This document shows, one piece after another, positions 63,779 to 64,000 of a stretch of 64,000 nucleotides of DNA. Origin of the DNA: Prunus persica (Eukaryota > Streptophyta > Magnoliopsida > Rosales > Rosaceae); contig NC_034013.1 in NCBI RefSeq assembly GCF_000346465.2, positions 7,269,688 to 7,333,687 on the forward strand. Direction: 5' to 3'. The number at the start of each line of letters is the position of its first letter. Positions within the stretch are counted from its first letter, which is position 1. The notes under the pieces were generated by a model. That model did not search any database, had not been told where the DNA came from, and saw only the letters and a list, made by a program, of their open reading frames with translations. The position numbers were made by a program, and so were the translations under genes.

Positions 63779-64000
63779 TTGACTCCAAAACTTAGGGAAC
63801 ATCGTAATACAGTGGGAGGAGTTCTTTGGTGGGTTTTGAGTGAAATCCAATCTCTACAACTATGCAATACACCAACCACTCCATTTCCAAACGAACTTCG
63901 TACGAACCTGAGTTGTCCAATTTCTTGGACTAATCTATATCGGATTGAGTCCAAAACTTGGGGATCATCCTAATATGGTGGGAGGAGTCATTTGATGTCT
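63779..64000 (-). repeat. HOR unit 9: partial, running off the window end
   Basis: Monomer a and the start of b. The HOR array evidently continues beyond position 64000. Confidence 0.93.

Larger units (their letters stand above)
40037..64000 (-). repeat. 166-bp satellite array, inverted arm, distal part
   Basis: The inverted array continues in phase after the LTR insertion, with about 144 monomers to the window end. Regularity rises from left to right: mixed monomers at 40-41 kb, a 10-monomer tandem duplication at 41.2-44.5 kb, a duplication spaced by about 11 monomers at 47.2-50.2 kb, blocks of six, five and three monomers at 51.5-54 kb, then a 7-monomer HOR. Monomers at 40090-40850 carry the linked pair GAACGTCCTAATA and GAAATTGTCCAATTTC, which in sense orientation also marks 11190-11960 in the left arm. 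No gene is present. Confidence 0.97.

Noticed and set aside
1..64000. Hundreds of ~64-codon open frames on both strands, some extending to 98-209 codons
   Set aside because: They recur once per monomer on both strands, start at TTG rather than ATG, and overlap their neighbours. They shift frame each period because 166 is not a multiple of 3. Longer ones come from monomers with indels. No domain, ribosome-binding context or codon signature supports coding.
1..64000. CRISPR array
   Set aside because: The repeats are directly adjacent 166-bp satellite monomers without spacers, and no cas-like gene is present.
1..64000. Ribosomal DNA, 5S rRNA or tRNA cluster
   Set aside because: The monomer is too short for 5S plus spacer, shows no 5S internal promoter or tRNA A/B box series, and no cloverleaf was evident.
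1..64000. CENP-B box
   Set aside because: I looked for a TTCG....A..CGGG-like pattern around the TTCG-containing boxes (TTCGTACGAAGTTCG) and saw no CGGG partner at the right spacing. A systematic scan of every monomer was not possible.

Overview
This window is almost wholly tandem satellite DNA with a 166-bp monomer. I find no protein-coding, rRNA or tRNA gene and no CRISPR array. About 370 monomers (estimated from span divided by 166) fill the window. The exceptions are three N gaps, a 345-bp unrecognised segment, a 1,364-bp insertion that looks like a solo LTR, and a ~105-bp filler insertion. The monomer length (about one nucleosome plus linker), the higher-order repeats (HORs) and the LTR inside the array fit a plant centromeric or pericentromeric satellite. 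The plant call rests on the LTR style and general resemblance. I do not recognise the satellite family by name.

Layout. (1) 1-28438: array in orientation 'sense' (+), with divergent monomers in a patchwork of old and recent segmental duplications, and a 100-N gap at 25230-25329. (2) 28439-28538: a 100-N gap, followed by a non-satellite, hairpin-rich segment at 28539-28883. (3) 28884-38672: the same satellite in the opposite orientation, with a small foreign insertion at 36167-36271. (4) 38673-40036: putative solo LTR flanked by the 5-bp duplication AGGAG. (5) 40037-64000: the inverted array continues, with a 128-N gap at 44531-44658. It becomes steadily more regular: a 10-monomer tandem duplication (41-44.5 kb), an 11-monomer-spaced duplication (47-50 kb), shorter repeated blocks (51.5-54 kb), and from 54.5 kb to the window end a nearly homogeneous 7-monomer HOR of 1,162 bp.

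The satellite has two linked monomer types, GTTTTAGCCATTGG...AAAAGTCACC and GTTGTAGAGATTGG...AAAACCCACC. It also carries a conserved cluster of dyad-symmetric motifs (TTCGTACGAA; ATTGTCC/GGACCAAT; CAATC/GATTG around GATATCG). I saw no CENP-B-box-like motif. The ~64-codon open frames recurring on both strands start with TTG, shift frame every monomer (166 is not a multiple of 3), and are a by-product of the repeat.

The main points of interest are the orientation switch at a gap, private variants shared between the oppositely oriented arms, the crisp 7-mer HOR with deletion, chimera and foreign-block derivatives, and repeated blocks flanking an N gap that may be a false duplication.
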